Origin: Scopulibacillus_A cellulosilyticus | GTDB lineage: Bacteria > Bacillota > Bacilli > Bacillales > Sporolactobacillaceae | Reading direction: 5' to 3' | Assembly: GCF_042665295.1 (NCBI RefSeq) | Contig: NZ_JBHTCO010000045.1 | Location: forward strand, 117,968 to 181,967 | Length of the DNA: 64,000 nucleotides | In this document: one piece after another, positions 25,234 to 34,258 of the stretch | Layout: each line of letters begins with the position of its first letter | Numbering within the stretch: the stretch's first letter is position 1 | Notes under the pieces: model-generated | What the model saw: the letters and a program-made list of their open reading frames with translations, nothing else | The model's database searches: none | Told to the model about the DNA's origin: nothing | Translations under genes and position numbers: made by a program

Positions 25234-27216
25234 GTGCTGTTAATGAATCGAAGGCAGAAACAATTACTGGTGCTACTTTTAAATGCAACCGATTTCAAAA
25301 GTGCAGAATACTTCGCAGAGCAGCTTCGATGTTCAGAACGAACCATTTACAATGACTTGCAGGAGATCGATCGATACTTGCAATCACTTGGCTTTAAGTT
25401 AGAAAAAAAGCCGGGAAACGGGACGAAATTAGTGGTGGACAATGAAGATCGGTTAGGCATCTTAAGCAAAGTCAACGTTAATGCGAATTTATTCAATCAG
25501 TACTCGACGGAAAAACGGCAGAAACTGATTGCCCTTCAATTGCTTTATCAAAACAGTCATCTTTCTATGCAAAAATTAGCGAATGATTATTTTATCAGCA
25601 AAACAGCGATTGCAAAAGATATAAATAAAATTGATCACTATTTGCAAGGTTTTGATTTGGTGTTGGAACGTAATCACCAAGGACTTATTGTTAAAGGGAA
25701 TGAAAAGAACATGCGCCGGGCAATTTCAGCATTAATAGCCCAAGCTTTAGACGAAAACAAGAACAATGCCGCTGAACAAAAGACAAGCCGGATGGATCGT
25801 GTCACATATCAGCGCCTCATGCAATTTTTCCCTGCCAAGATGATTGAGAAAGTGGAGCAGTTAATTGCCGCATTGGAAAAGAAATATGACTTTTTAATCA
25901 ATGATCTCTATTACATGAATATAGTGACCCACTTATTAATTTTAATAAAACGTGTTCAGCAAGGCCGGCATATGCATTTCTCTTACCCGGATGACAAACC
26001 GGCTGATCCCGTTGTTAAGAAAATAGCCGGAGCGATAATGGAACAAGTGGATAAGACCTTTGCTCTGTCCATTACTTTAACAGAAGCAACATACATTGCC
26101 CTTTATATTTTTCACTGCACTGATCAGCGAAGCAGTAATTTAAGTGAGTCCCGTACGGACAATCCTCAAATCAATGCCGTGATCCGGCAAATGATTGACT
26201 CCTTTTCGAAAGTTATGGGTATTGATTTACGTCATGACACCCAGCTAGAAAATGGCTTAAAGCTTCATATTGTACCGATGCTAGAGCGTTTAAAATACAA
26301 CCTTAACTTCAATAATCCGATGTTGATGTATTTAAAATCACGTTATTATTCAATTTTTGGTATGACTTGGCTGATTACAACTTTCTTAGAAAACCAATTT
26401 AATGTCCAGCTAAACGATGACGAAGTCGGTTATATTACATTCCATTTCCTGGCCGCGATTGAGCGTTCAATCAGGAATAAGCCAAAGCGTGTGGTGATTG
26501 TTTGTTATGGCGGATTTGGTACATCACAATTTTTGGCTAACCGGTTGGAGAATACGATTCCTGAAATCGAAGTGGCCGATGTGATTCCGTTGTCACAGCT
26601 AGAAGACATTGATTTACAGACGATTGACTTTGTAGTGACGACAGTGCCAATATCCTTTGAACAAAAACCAGTCGTAACCATTTCACCGATTTTAGATGAA
26701 CAAGACATTGTGAAAATTAACCAATATATTTTTGGTTTAAAAAGACAGATCAAGGATCAGACCGTTCATACCAAAAGCCGCTCTGCTTTGAGCCAAATCA
26801 TTGATCCGGCTTTGATTTTCACACAAGAAAAACCGCGCAGCAAACAAGACATTTTACATTATCTTTGTGGAACCATGCACCAAAAAGGCTATGTTGATCA
26901 ACATTATGAAAAGACCATATTCGATCGCGAATTCCGCTCGCCGACTGCCGTTGGCAATGGCATCGCGATTCCGCACGGCGATGAGGCCCATATCAAAACA
27001 CCGCATATTGCGGTTTATACAAGCAAACAGCCTGTCGATTGGGTCACTGAAAATGTTTCGCTTATCTTTCTCATTGCCATGAAAACAACAGATAATGTTG
27101 ACTTTCGACAAGCATTACGAGAGCTTTATCATATTTTCGAAAACAAATCATTGGTCAAAAAGCTGAAAAAAGCAACAGACCCAATTGAGTTTTATCAGCT
27201 CATTCAGAAACCATAA
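25234..27216 (+). CDS. PRD-containing BglG/MtlR-type transcriptional regulator
   Basis: This is a 660-residue multidomain PTS regulator. In order: an HTH_11 winged helix (residues 1-65), a second Mga-type helix-turn-helix (about 80-145), two PRDs, an EIIB-like domain with a P-loop cysteine (IVCYGGFGTSQF, about 420-430), and an EIIA-like domain with the phospho-His in GIAIPHGDEA near residue 580. Members activate PTS genes and are switched by phosphorylation. The fructose-type EIIA and EIIBC genes directly downstream are the natural target. There is no AAA+ domain, so unlike LevR it does not work with sigma-54. Confidence 0.9.
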   Translation: MLLMNRRQKQLLVLLLNATDFKSAEYFAEQLRCSERTIYNDLQEIDRYLQSLGFKLEKKPGNGTKLVVDNEDRLGILSKVNVNANLFNQYSTEKRQKLIALQLLYQNSHLSMQKLANDYFISKTAIAKDINKIDHYLQGFDLVLERNHQGLIVKGNEKNMRRAISALIAQALDENKNNAAEQKTSRMDRVTYQRLMQFFPAKMIEKVEQLIAALEKKYDFLINDLYYMNIVTHLLILIKRVQQGRHMHFSYPDDKPADPVVKKIAGAIMEQVDKTFALSITLTEATYIALYIFHCTDQRSSNLSESRTDNPQINAVIRQMIDSFSKVMGIDLRHDTQLENGLKLHIVPMLERLKYNLNFNNPMLMYLKSRYYSIFGMTWLITTFLENQFNVQLNDDEVGYITFHFLAAIERSIRNKPKRVVIVCYGGFGTSQFLANRLENTIPEIEVADVIPLSQLEDIDLQTIDFVVTTVPISFEQKPVVTISPILDEQDIVKINQYIFGLKRQIKDQTVHTKSRSALSQIIDPALIFTQEKPRSKQDILHYLCGTMHQKGYVDQHYEKTIFDREFRSPTAVGNGIAIPHGDEAHIKTPHIAVYTSKQPVDWVTENVSLIFLIAMKTTDNVDFRQALRELYHIFENKSLVKKLKKATDPIEFYQLIQKP

Positions 27217-27242
27217 ACAGCTTAGAAAGCGGGGAATCATCA

Positions 27243-27683
27243 ATGGAATTAGCAGAACAAAACATTTTTTTTGACATTTCAGCACGCAGTAAAAAAAGTG
27301 CATTAAAACAGATTGCCGAATTAGCTGAACAAATTAACGTTGTCACTGATAGGAAAGCTTTTTATAAAGGACTGATGAACCGGGAAAAAGAAGTGACAAC
27401 TGGCTTTGGCAATGGGGTTGCCATTCCACACTGTAAAATAGATGAGGTTATCAAACCGTCCGTTTTAGTTTTTAAATTCGCCGATGCGATTGATTGGCAA
27501 TCTCTTGATGATCAGCCTGTGAAACTAGCAATTTCTCTAGCGGTTCCCAGTGCGGATGCAGGCACTGAACATCTCAAAATGCTTTCAACGATCTCACGCC
27601 AATTAATTCATGAAGATTTTCGTAATGGTCTGTTAAATAGTACAACTAAAGAAGAAATCATTGCTTTGTTTAAAAACGTTTAA
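27243..27683 (+). CDS. PTS fructose-type EIIA component
   Basis: This is a 146-residue EIIA-Fru/Mtl domain. The phosphorylated His is in GVAIPHCKID near residue 62. It is 26 bp after the regulator and precedes the EIIBC gene, so it should pass phosphate from HPr to that permease. The substrate class (fructose, mannitol or a related hexose) is inferred from the EIIBC family. Confidence 0.88.
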   Translation: MELAEQNIFFDISARSKKSALKQIAELAEQINVVTDRKAFYKGLMNREKEVTTGFGNGVAIPHCKIDEVIKPSVLVFKFADAIDWQSLDDQPVKLAISLAVPSADAGTEHLKMLSTISRQLIHEDFRNGLLNSTTKEEIIALFKNV

Positions 27684-27756
27684 CGAACTGTTTTGATGTT
27701 TAACAGCCTTGAAAAAATAGCGAACAATATAGACAGATTGTTAAGGAGGAACCTGT

Positions 27757-29184
27757 ATGGGGAGAAAACTTGTCGCAGTGACGAACTGTCCGGCAGGCAT
27801 TGCACACACCTATATGTCGGCGGAAGCCTTACAAAGCGAAGCCGAAAAACGCGGAGATACAATTAAAGTGGAAACACAAGGATCTATTGGCGTTGAAAAT
27901 GAATTGACGGCATCTGAAATTGCTCAAGCAGATTATGTCATCATCGCTGCAGGACGCGGGATGTCAGATGATGAAATGCGCCGGTTCGACGGCAAAAAGG
28001 TTTTGATCGTTGATGTTTCAGACGTCTTGAAAAATGTCTCAAAGGTGATGGATCGACTTAATGAGAATATAAAAGTCTATCATAACTCCCATGAAGACAG
28101 TGATGATGAAGAAAAAGTGACATCGTCAGGCGGCGGTAAAAAAGGTGTGGCCGGTGTCTTTCAACATCTGATGAATGGCGTATCATTCATGATTCCTTTT
28201 GTGACAGCCGGCGGTATCTTGCTCGCCATTTCTGCCGCGCTTGTTGGCGGCGGCAAAACTGAACCGGGAACGTTTGCTTATTTACTTGAACAAGTCGGAT
28301 CCATTGGCTTTTCGTTAATGATTCCAATTCTTGCCGGCTATACCGCCTATTCGATTGCTGATAAACCCGCTCTGGCACCGGCGATGATTGGTGCATGGCT
28401 TGCCAACCAGCCTCAAATTCTCGGTACTAAAGGCGGTGCCGGATTTTTAGGAGCGATCTTAGTCGGACTGCTCGTTGGATATTTCGTGAAATGGTTCAAA
28501 CGTTTTAAATTACCGAAATCGATTGCACCTCTTATGTCATTTTTAATTATTCCGACAGTCGCAACATTGTTAATTTCTATCGTTGTCTATTATGCTATCG
28601 GACCAGTGATATCAGGACTTATGCTAGTATTAACGCATTTCTTAAGCTCTATCCCGTCATCTAGTTTGGCCATTATCTGCGCCATTATCGGCATGATGAT
28701 CGCCTTCGATATGGGCGGACCGATTAATAAAACAGCTTACCTGTTTGCGTTGGGCTTGATCCCTCAAGGGAATGCCTTCCTCTTCGGAACAGTGGCTCTA
28801 GTCACCGTCATTCCGCCTGCCGCTTTAGGCATCGCAACGATGATTGCGCCAAAACTATTTAAGAAAGAGGAAATCGCCAATGGAAGATCTGCAGGTATTG
28901 TCGGCCTTTTCGGCATTACAGAACCCGCCATCCCTTACGCGGTCAACGACCCGATTCCCGTTATCAGTGCACAATTGATAGCAGCTGCGATTACTGGGGC
29001 TCTCGGGGCTGTTTTCCATATTACGCGGATTGCGCCGGGAGCCGGCATCCTTGATCCCATTATCGGCATTGTCCAACCGCGATTTGTTTATTACATTATT
29101 TTAATCATTGGCATCGCAATCAATGTCGCTTTAGTCATTCTCTTTAAAAAAATGCGTATGAAACGCCAATCACGGAAGGTGTAA
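27757..29184 (+). CDS. PTS fructose-type EIIBC permease
   Basis: This 475-residue protein has an EIIB domain at 1-100, with the phosphocysteine in VTNCPAGIAHTY, and a polytopic EIIC domain (about 125-470) with GVSFMIPFVTAGGI and GLFGITEPAIPYAV. It has no EIIA part, which is supplied by the gene before it. It imports and phosphorylates a fructose-like sugar at the membrane. A GGAGG site precedes the ATG. Confidence 0.9.
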   Translation: MGRKLVAVTNCPAGIAHTYMSAEALQSEAEKRGDTIKVETQGSIGVENELTASEIAQADYVIIAAGRGMSDDEMRRFDGKKVLIVDVSDVLKNVSKVMDRLNENIKVYHNSHEDSDDEEKVTSSGGGKKGVAGVFQHLMNGVSFMIPFVTAGGILLAISAALVGGGKTEPGTFAYLLEQVGSIGFSLMIPILAGYTAYSIADKPALAPAMIGAWLANQPQILGTKGGAGFLGAILVGLLVGYFVKWFKRFKLPKSIAPLMSFLIIPTVATLLISIVVYYAIGPVISGLMLVLTHFLSSIPSSSLAIICAIIGMMIAFDMGGPINKTAYLFALGLIPQGNAFLFGTVALVTVIPPAALGIATMIAPKLFKKEEIANGRSAGIVGLFGITEPAIPYAVNDPIPVISAQLIAAAITGALGAVFHITRIAPGAGILDPIIGIVQPRFVYYIILIIGIAINVALVILFKKMRMKRQSRKV

Positions 29185-29187
29185 TTG

Positions 29188-30369
29188 ATGAACTATTGTT
29201 TTGATGAAGTGATAGACCGGACACATACGTTTGCCAGGAAATGGTCAAAGGATGTTTTATTAAAGGAATTCAATACCGATGATGTGATTCCTATGTGGAT
29301 CGCAGACATGGATTTCGCTTGCCCCCCGCCTGTTGTAAATGCATTGCGGAAAGTGGCCGATCAAAGGATATACGGGTATACTTATGTACCCGACGTGTAC
29401 TATCAAGCTATTATAGATTGGAACAAACGCCGGCATCACTGGACGGTTAAAAAAGACTGGATTACCCTGACCCACGGTACTGTCAGCACCCTTCACTATA
29501 TTGTCCAAGCCTTTTGCCAACCCGGTGACAAAGTATTGGTGCAAACGCCAGGCTACCAGCCTTTTCAACGGGCGGCAGAACACCATCAATGCCAGCTTGT
29601 TACTAACCCGCTGGTTTTAAAAGACGGCAAATACTATCTGGATTTTGACGATTTAGAAGCAAAAGCCAAAGATCCCGCTGTAAAACTGTTAATTTTCTGC
29701 AATCCGCACAATCCGGCCGGACGCGTATGGTCTAAGGAAGAATTAATTAAGGCAGCACGCATTTGCCGGGATCACGACGTGTTAATGGTTTCGGATGAAA
29801 TTCACAAAGATATTAGCTTATACGGCCACAAGCCCATCTCTCTTGCCAGCATATCACAAGAGATTGCCGAAAACTGCATTGTCTGTGTTTCACCAAATAA
29901 AGCCTTTAACTTCGGCGGCTTAAAGTCGTCTTATACCGTGATCGCCAACGATGACATTCGATTGCGGCTGCAGGAACAGCTTCAAATTAATTCTATTACG
30001 TCGCCTAATGTATTTGCCGTGCCGGCACTCGTGGCTGCTTACACCAAATGTGACGACTGGCTTGACCAGCTGAATGCCTACATTGAAAATAATTTTGATA
30101 CCATTCGCAAATTTTTAGCCGATCATTTACCAAAAATCCAATTGATTGAACCGGAAGCCACCTACTTAGCATGGCTTGATGTCCGCAAGTTCGAAATAAC
30201 CAATCATGAATTGCAAGAACGGTTGATTAATCAAGGCAAAGTAGCCCTTGAAGATGGCAATGATTTTATTGCAGATGGTGAAGGATTTATCAGGATGAAT
30301 TTAGGCTGTCCGAAAAGTGTTGTTGAAGAGGCTTTACGAAGAATGGCTAAATGTCTTAAAACACTATAA
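29188..30369 (+). CDS. MalY/PatB-type PLP-dependent aminotransferase / cystathionine beta-lyase
   Basis: This is a 393-residue class I/II aminotransferase-fold enzyme. The PLP Lys lies in SPNKAFNFGGLKSS and the cofactor-binding region in FCNPHNPAGRVW; VSDEIHKDISLYG is the MalY/PatB signature. It starts 3 nt after the PTS gene, so it is the last gene of that operon. E. coli also pairs a PTS permease with malY, where MalY is both a beta C-S lyase and a modulator of the regulator. Its job here is open. Confidence 0.85.
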   Translation: MNYCFDEVIDRTHTFARKWSKDVLLKEFNTDDVIPMWIADMDFACPPPVVNALRKVADQRIYGYTYVPDVYYQAIIDWNKRRHHWTVKKDWITLTHGTVSTLHYIVQAFCQPGDKVLVQTPGYQPFQRAAEHHQCQLVTNPLVLKDGKYYLDFDDLEAKAKDPAVKLLIFCNPHNPAGRVWSKEELIKAARICRDHDVLMVSDEIHKDISLYGHKPISLASISQEIAENCIVCVSPNKAFNFGGLKSSYTVIANDDIRLRLQEQLQINSITSPNVFAVPALVAAYTKCDDWLDQLNAYIENNFDTIRKFLADHLPKIQLIEPEATYLAWLDVRKFEITNHELQERLINQGKVALEDGNDFIADGEGFIRMNLGCPKSVVEEALRRMAKCLKTL

Positions 30370-30377
30370 AATGATTA

Positions 30378-30417
30378 AAGCACTATCCAATAGAATATTT
30401 TTGGATAGTGCTTCTAT
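30378..30417 (+). terminator. Terminator of the PTS-lyase operon
   Basis: AAGCACTATCC and GGATAGTGCTT form the stem 9 bp after the stop codon. The stretch 30420-30700 that follows contains no gene I can support. Confidence 0.75.
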
Positions 30418-30702
30418 TTGACTTAATTGTTCTTAGGGAGCCATTTAAAAAGAAAAAGGCTGATATTCGGTCACATTGCTGATATGGACCAATTTTTATG
30501 TCGAGGAATCATATGAAAATCAGGCTTATAATAAAAATAGGGTCAACGGTCATTCTCTTCAGCAACACTAAGAGGCGTTGGATCCGATGAACGATTTATG
30601 GTTCGAAAGCTACTACACTATCTGAAAAGTTGAGTAAACAAACTATCAAAACAGTCATAGACAGCTATAAGAAGTTAGTAAATGGTAACTCATATTGCGT
30701 TA

Positions 30703-30739
30703 TAAAAAATCCCCTTCAGAAATATGTAATCTTAAGGGG
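30703..30739 (-). terminator. Terminator of the 27-codon gene
   Basis: On the minus strand CCCCTTAAG...CTGAAGGGG is followed by a run of T's, 15 nt after the small ORF's stop codon. Confidence 0.7.
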
Positions 30740-30753
30740 AGGTCATTAATATA

Positions 30754-30837
30754 TCATTCACCTGTCTCAGCAAACTTCTGAATCCTAGCACTCATTTCAT
30801 CACGAAGACGTTGGAAGACAGATAACCGACTAATCAT
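30754..30837 (-). CDS. Small ORF of 27 residues, function unknown
   Basis: The frame encodes a 27-residue charged helical peptide beginning MISRLSVFQRLRDEMSARIQ. It has a strong ribosome site (AGAAAGGAG, 6 nt before ATG) and is followed by a rho-independent terminator, so it looks like a real transcription unit's last gene. It lies 97 bp after a frameshifted winged-helix gene on the same strand. I do not recognise the peptide. Confidence 0.5.
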   Translation of the reverse strand: MISRLSVFQRLRDEMSARIQKFAETGE

Positions 30838-30934
30838 AAATTTCTCCTTTCTAAGATAGTCGTTAAATAATATCAGTAATACATTTCATTGTGAATTATT
30901 GGATAATGCATAATTTGAACAAAAAGGAAAGCAA

Positions 30935-31161
30935 TTACTCCCCAAGCAGATCCTCCTTGGTGGCAGTGCCATTAGAAGTTAATCGGTACATGCCAAAAAC
31001 AACTGGATTAACCTGAACAAAACCTTTAATCATTAAATCTTTAAGGGCTTGATTTACTGTGTCTAGATCCCCATTTGGAAGTTGGCAGAAATCTGTATTG
31101 GCGTCTGCCAATCAGTGGTTAATGCAAGTAGCACAAACCGTTGATTTGAAGGCAAATTCAT
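30935..31161 (-). pseudogene. Small winged-helix DNA-binding protein, frameshifted
   Basis: The ATG at 31161 follows GGAGGTATAGT and opens MNLPSNQRFVLLALTTDWQT, which hits a stop after about 31 codons. The neighbouring frame then continues PNGDLDTVNQALKDLMIKGF and ends with a MYRLTSNGTA wing at 30935. The span is 227 nt, one base short of a whole number of codons. The composite of about 75 residues looks like a MarR/PadR-like winged helix. Either it decayed by a 1-nt deletion near 31085 or the base call is wrong. Confidence 0.55.
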
Positions 31162-31424
31162 ACTATACCTCCATACTTTTAACGTCTAAAACTAATAATT
31201 ACACGTTACCATTTTTCCAATATATATGTCACAGCTCATTTTCCAAAATGCAGTAGTTTATTCAAGAATAGAGAGCGATTGTGGCATAAGGATTTGATTT
31301 TAAAACGACTTTATTCTTACTTCCCCAAGTTCGTCATAAGGCTTCGTCAATGCTCTCTTCCTTGATTAAAGTTAGATTTAAATCTTAAGATAATAAATTA
31401 ATTACATGCAGGATGTTTATCCGA

Positions 31425-31976
31425 TTAATAATTCTCTTTTTCGGAGTTGAACTTATTAAAGTCAGTTTTTAGCATTCCAAATACAATACTATCTGTCCAC
31501 TCATTTTTATTCCAAAAGTCTTGTATAAAGTGAGCTTCTTTTCTCATCCCAACCCTTCTACATAATTTTTCTGATGCTATATTTCGTGCATCCAGATTCG
31601 CTTGAATACGGTGTACTTTTACAACTTCAAATAAATGGTTTATTAGTGCAATAACAGCCTCTGTTGCATATCCTTTTCCAGACACAGATTTTGAAAATGT
31701 ATAACCAATTTCAACAGTATCTTTCATATCTGTGTACCAAACAGATAAATCGCCAATTACTTTATCGTCCATTAAGACCGCTAAGCTCAAGGCATTTTCC
31801 TTTGTTAATTGATTATTATTTAATTTCTTATCAAATTCCCTTTCTTTATTTTCATGGGTCCATTTATCATGCAAAAGATATTGACATGTTGAGTCATCAT
31901 TATAAATTTCATAAACGTCATTCAGATGATGCTTTTCAAAAGTTTTAATCAGTAGCCGGTTAGTTTCAATTTTCAT
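31425..31976 (-). CDS. GNAT family N-acetyltransferase (RimJ/RimL-like)
   Basis: This is a 183-residue GNAT-fold protein of the Acetyltransf_3 type. The start IETNRLLIKTF and the acetyl-CoA loop SVSGKGYATEAVIAL, then ANLDARNIASEKLCRRVGMRKEA, are characteristic. Relatives acetylate protein N-termini, antibiotics or small amines; the substrate is not readable. It is monocistronic in an accessory region. Confidence 0.85.
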   Translation of the reverse strand: MKIETNRLLIKTFEKHHLNDVYEIYNDDSTCQYLLHDKWTHENKEREFDKKLNNNQLTKENALSLAVLMDDKVIGDLSVWYTDMKDTVEIGYTFSKSVSGKGYATEAVIALINHLFEVVKVHRIQANLDARNIASEKLCRRVGMRKEAHFIQDFWNKNEWTDSIVFGMLKTDFNKFNSEKENY

Positions 31977-32183
31977 AAAATCACCTCTTTAAGACAGGAA
32001 TATCCATAAGAGTAAACGACACTACTTTTATATTCAATTATGCAGCAATCTGGCCCGATAAACGAATAGAATAACTGTAGCTTTAACTATTTTACTTTTT
32101 ATAAAGCAGAATTTATTTATGCTATCACCTGTTATAATTAACCGAACAGTCTGATAAATAAACATTAAGTTTCCTAATCATGC

Positions 32184-32189
32184 TATAAT
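32184..32189 (+). promoter_or_regulatory. Extended -10 promoter of the type I toxin
   Basis: TGCTATAAT is an extended -10 element. Transcription would begin near 32196, giving a leader of about 95 nt before the toxin start. The -35 region is weak. Confidence 0.6.
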
Positions 32190-32212
32190 AAAAGTAAGCA
32201 ATGGATCGGATT

Positions 32213-32386
32213 ACACATGAGGGGTTAGGCGCACTGTTTCCTTCTGAAGTGTCTCTTGTTTGGGAGACCTCCCAAGAAGGAGGTGTTGCCTATGGATATT
32301 TATCAAACTTTGACGCTCATGATTTCATTTGGAGCGCTTATCGTTGCGATAATGTCCAATCAAAATAAAAAATAACCCCTCATGTG
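32213..32386 (+). promoter_or_regulatory. Long-range 5'-3' pairing elements in the toxin mRNA
   Basis: CACATGAGGGGTTA (32213-32226) is the exact complement of TAACCCCTCATGTG (32373-32386), which begins at the toxin stop codon. A second pairing joins GTTAGGCGCAC with GTGCCTAGCCCC further out. In addition GGGAGACCTCCC just before the GGAGGTG site can sequester it. This is the closed fold expected of translationally inert type I toxin transcripts. Confidence 0.6.
32292..32375 (+). CDS. Type I toxin, holin-like (TxpA/BsrE type) small membrane peptide
   Basis: This 27-residue peptide (MDIYQTLTLMISFGALIVAI onward, with an NQNKK tail) has one hydrophobic helix and a basic end, the pattern of putative holin-like toxins in Bacillales. 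A very strong ribosome site (AGGAGGTG) precedes the ATG. Its mRNA carries long-range complementary ends and an antisense promoter lies opposite the 3' part. Such peptides depolarise the membrane when not silenced. It was identified from sequence pattern and architecture. Confidence 0.75.
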   Translation: MDIYQTLTLMISFGALIVAIMSNQNKK

Positions 32387-32490
32387 CTTTGGTAGGCTCT
32401 TTGAGGGATTATTTTTCCTTCTGATGTGCCTAGCCCCTCTTGACGGGTTTCGGTCTAATTGCTGACCGGAGATGCTGCGAACATCTTCGG
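32366..32490 (-). ncRNA. Candidate antisense RNA antitoxin
   Basis: On the minus strand TATAAT at 32497-32502 would start an RNA near 32490. It would open with the stem GACCGAAGATG / CATCTCCGGTC and end at the hairpin 32371-32417, whose minus-strand side is followed by TTATTTTTTATTTT. It would overlap the 3' end of the toxin mRNA, the RatA/SR5 layout. Confidence 0.5.
32371..32417. terminator. Bidirectional terminator of toxin mRNA and antisense RNA
   Basis: AATAACCCCTCA pairs with TGAGGGATTATT; T-rich tracts follow on both strands. Confidence 0.65.
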
Positions 32491-32699
32491 TCTTTTATTA
32501 TATTATGCTAAATCCGATGATCTATGTTCATTATACAACATTTTCAGAAAAAATAAACCATAGCTTACTTGTTAAGATTGGTCGCTTCAAAACGTAGGGT
32601 TCCCTTCCCGTCATAATCTCCGGTAATTCAATTTTTCACACCAAATAATTTAAAAAAGGATAAGGATACCAAACAAAAAAGTGGATCTCGATGTTGAGT

Positions 32700-32840
32700 G
32701 ACAATAAAGTTGTTTATTTTTAAACCGCCAAATGCGTATTACCCCGTCCATTAAAATGAACGGGGAAGAATAAAGTTATTTAATTTTTGGATTAATTACC
32801 GAATAACTCTTTAAATAAGTAACAATAAAGTTGTTTAAAT
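32700..32840. repeat. Three short direct repeats in a gene-free stretch
   Basis: The 32520-32888 gap contains AATAAAGTTGTTTA near 32703 and 32823 and a variant near 32770, plus a hairpin CCCCGTCCATTAAAATGAACGGGG split around 32741-32764. No gene is visible. Meaning unknown. Confidence 0.35.
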
Positions 32841-32888
32841 CTGGGAGTTCCATTTCAACAATTGGCCTGATTGAAGGACTGCTCTTCA

Positions 32889-33248
32889 TTATTTCTTGGT
32901 TAAATTAAAGCTCATCTCAATTAAGTGATAAATCTCTTCTTTTGGATCGGCACGTTCTAAAACAAGTGTGATCCAATGTTCCTTATTCATATGATATGCA
33001 GGTAAAATGTCTCGTCGGATTCTTAAACTACCATTTAGTTCAGGAGGACATTTTAGTTCCAGAATATCTATTTTTTCTTTTTCATCTAATCCTAATTTCT
33101 CTGGAAGGACATCCATCACAAGACCATACCATTTTCCGTTGAATGCATGTCTCAAAACAGCATAGTTTGGAAACCTCTTCCACGGGTAATCAGGCAATGT
33201 ACCGTACTTCTCTTTGACGTGCCTAAAGATATCTTCTCTTGTTAACAT
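32889..33248 (-). CDS. MmcQ/YjbR family protein
   Basis: This is a 119-residue protein with the CyaY-like fold of the MmcQ/YjbR group: LPDYPWKRFPNYAVLRH, GKWYGLVMDV, LKCPPELNGSLRIR and MNKEHWITLVLE match the family pattern. The group is described as double-wing DNA-binding, but a physiological role is not established. It is monocistronic. Confidence 0.8.
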   Translation of the reverse strand: MLTREDIFRHVKEKYGTLPDYPWKRFPNYAVLRHAFNGKWYGLVMDVLPEKLGLDEKEKIDILELKCPPELNGSLRIRRDILPAYHMNKEHWITLVLERADPKEEIYHLIEMSFNLTKK

Positions 33249-33383
33249 ATCACAATAATTCCTCCAACTACCTATTCAAAATGCCTATTCCACTAAAAAA
33301 CATTAGTCATTTTTGGTTGAACATGGTCCTAATGTGATGGATTTTTATTTTACTCCAGGTAGATTTCCAATCTTTTTAATAAT

Positions 33384-33503
33384 TCATTCTTCATAAATTG
33401 CACTAAGTTCCTTTGTTTCAATAAAATGCGTTGTTGGCTTTACATTTAGATTTATAACATCATCTTCCACTGAACGATAAAACTTTTCAGTCCATTTTTA
33501 TTT
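33384..33503 (-). pseudogene. C-terminal remnant of an unidentified protein
   Basis: A frame with no start and an upstream stop reads KWTEKFYRSVEDDVINLNVK and continues to LSAIYEE before TGA. It has protein-like composition unlike the surrounding AT-rich gap (33249-33566) and is best explained as the tail of a deleted gene. Family not recognised. Confidence 0.35.
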
Positions 33504-33566
33504 ATCGCACTCCGTTACAGGGGAACACGTATAATTAAACCGTATCAAGATTCACGGTACCCCACA

Positions 33567-33971
33567 TCAACCTATTTCGCCAAAATTAAGTTGCCACGAG
33601 ACACCGAACCGATCATTTACCCAACCAAATTTCTTACTAAAACCGTAATTATCTAACGGCATAAGTGCTTGTCCGTCTGTAATAAGCTTCTCATAAAGAT
33701 TATTGATCTCCTTTTCGGAATCACAAGTGATAAAGATGGAAAACGAAGGGGTAAAAGAAAACGCATGCTTTACATTACTGTCAATGCACATAAATTCTTG
33801 TCCCTTTAAGGAAAAGGTCGCATGCTTTACTGTCCCTTCATCTCCAGCTTCATTTGCTCCGTAGCGAGAGATACTTGTAATTTCTGAATCCTCGATGAGC
33901 GATGTGTAATAATTCATCGCTTCTTCTGCCTTGCCACCTTGAAACATCAAAAATGGTGTAACCTTTTCCAT
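33567..33971 (-). CDS. VOC family / PhnB-type (3-demethylubiquinone methyltransferase-like) protein
   Basis: This 134-residue protein has the two beta-alpha-beta-beta-beta modules of the vicinal-oxygen-chelate superfamily, with the start EKVTPFLMFQGGKAEEAMNYY and the end FGWVNDRFGVSWQLN typical of PhnB-like members. The start is the ATG at 33971 with AAAGGGA upstream; a TTG three codons earlier is too close to that site. Function is unknown beyond family. Confidence 0.85.
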   Translation of the reverse strand: MEKVTPFLMFQGGKAEEAMNYYTSLIEDSEITSISRYGANEAGDEGTVKHATFSLKGQEFMCIDSNVKHAFSFTPSFSIFITCDSEKEINNLYEKLITDGQALMPLDNYGFSKKFGWVNDRFGVSWQLNFGEIG

Positions 33972-34118
33972 TAAAATCAATCCCTTTCTATTTTTCTCCA
34001 GTTTATCACATTTACCTACTAAAGATTTCTTCCCGATTGCTCATTTCTTACTCAATTAATTGGCAGGCTCCTAGTTCTATTCATTCTTTACAATCTCTGA
34101 GGACGTAAAAAGAACGAC

Positions 34119-34157
34119 CCTGATTCTTTTCTTAGCGTAAGGAAATCAGGTTTTCCT
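34119..34157 (-). terminator. Probable terminator downstream of the APC permease gene
   Basis: CCTGATTTCC and GAATCAGG flank a loop on the minus strand, with a T-run a few nt beyond. Confidence 0.4.
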
Positions 34158-34258
34158 CTTCCAAAAAATGTCTTAATGTTGTATTTCCGCATTTTGTCGG
34201 GAGAACCCCCCAGCACAAATTCGTAAAACTATTAACCCTGAAATTAGTCGACGTTAAA

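Noticed and set aside
25234..27216. LevR-type sigma-54 regulator
   Set aside because: The protein has PRDs with EIIB and EIIA domains but no AAA+ domain, and no -24/-12 promoter was seen before the PTS genes.
31059..31256. 65-residue plus-strand ORF
   Set aside because: It is the opposite strand of the broken winged-helix gene, which has a strong ribosome site and a recognisable fold.
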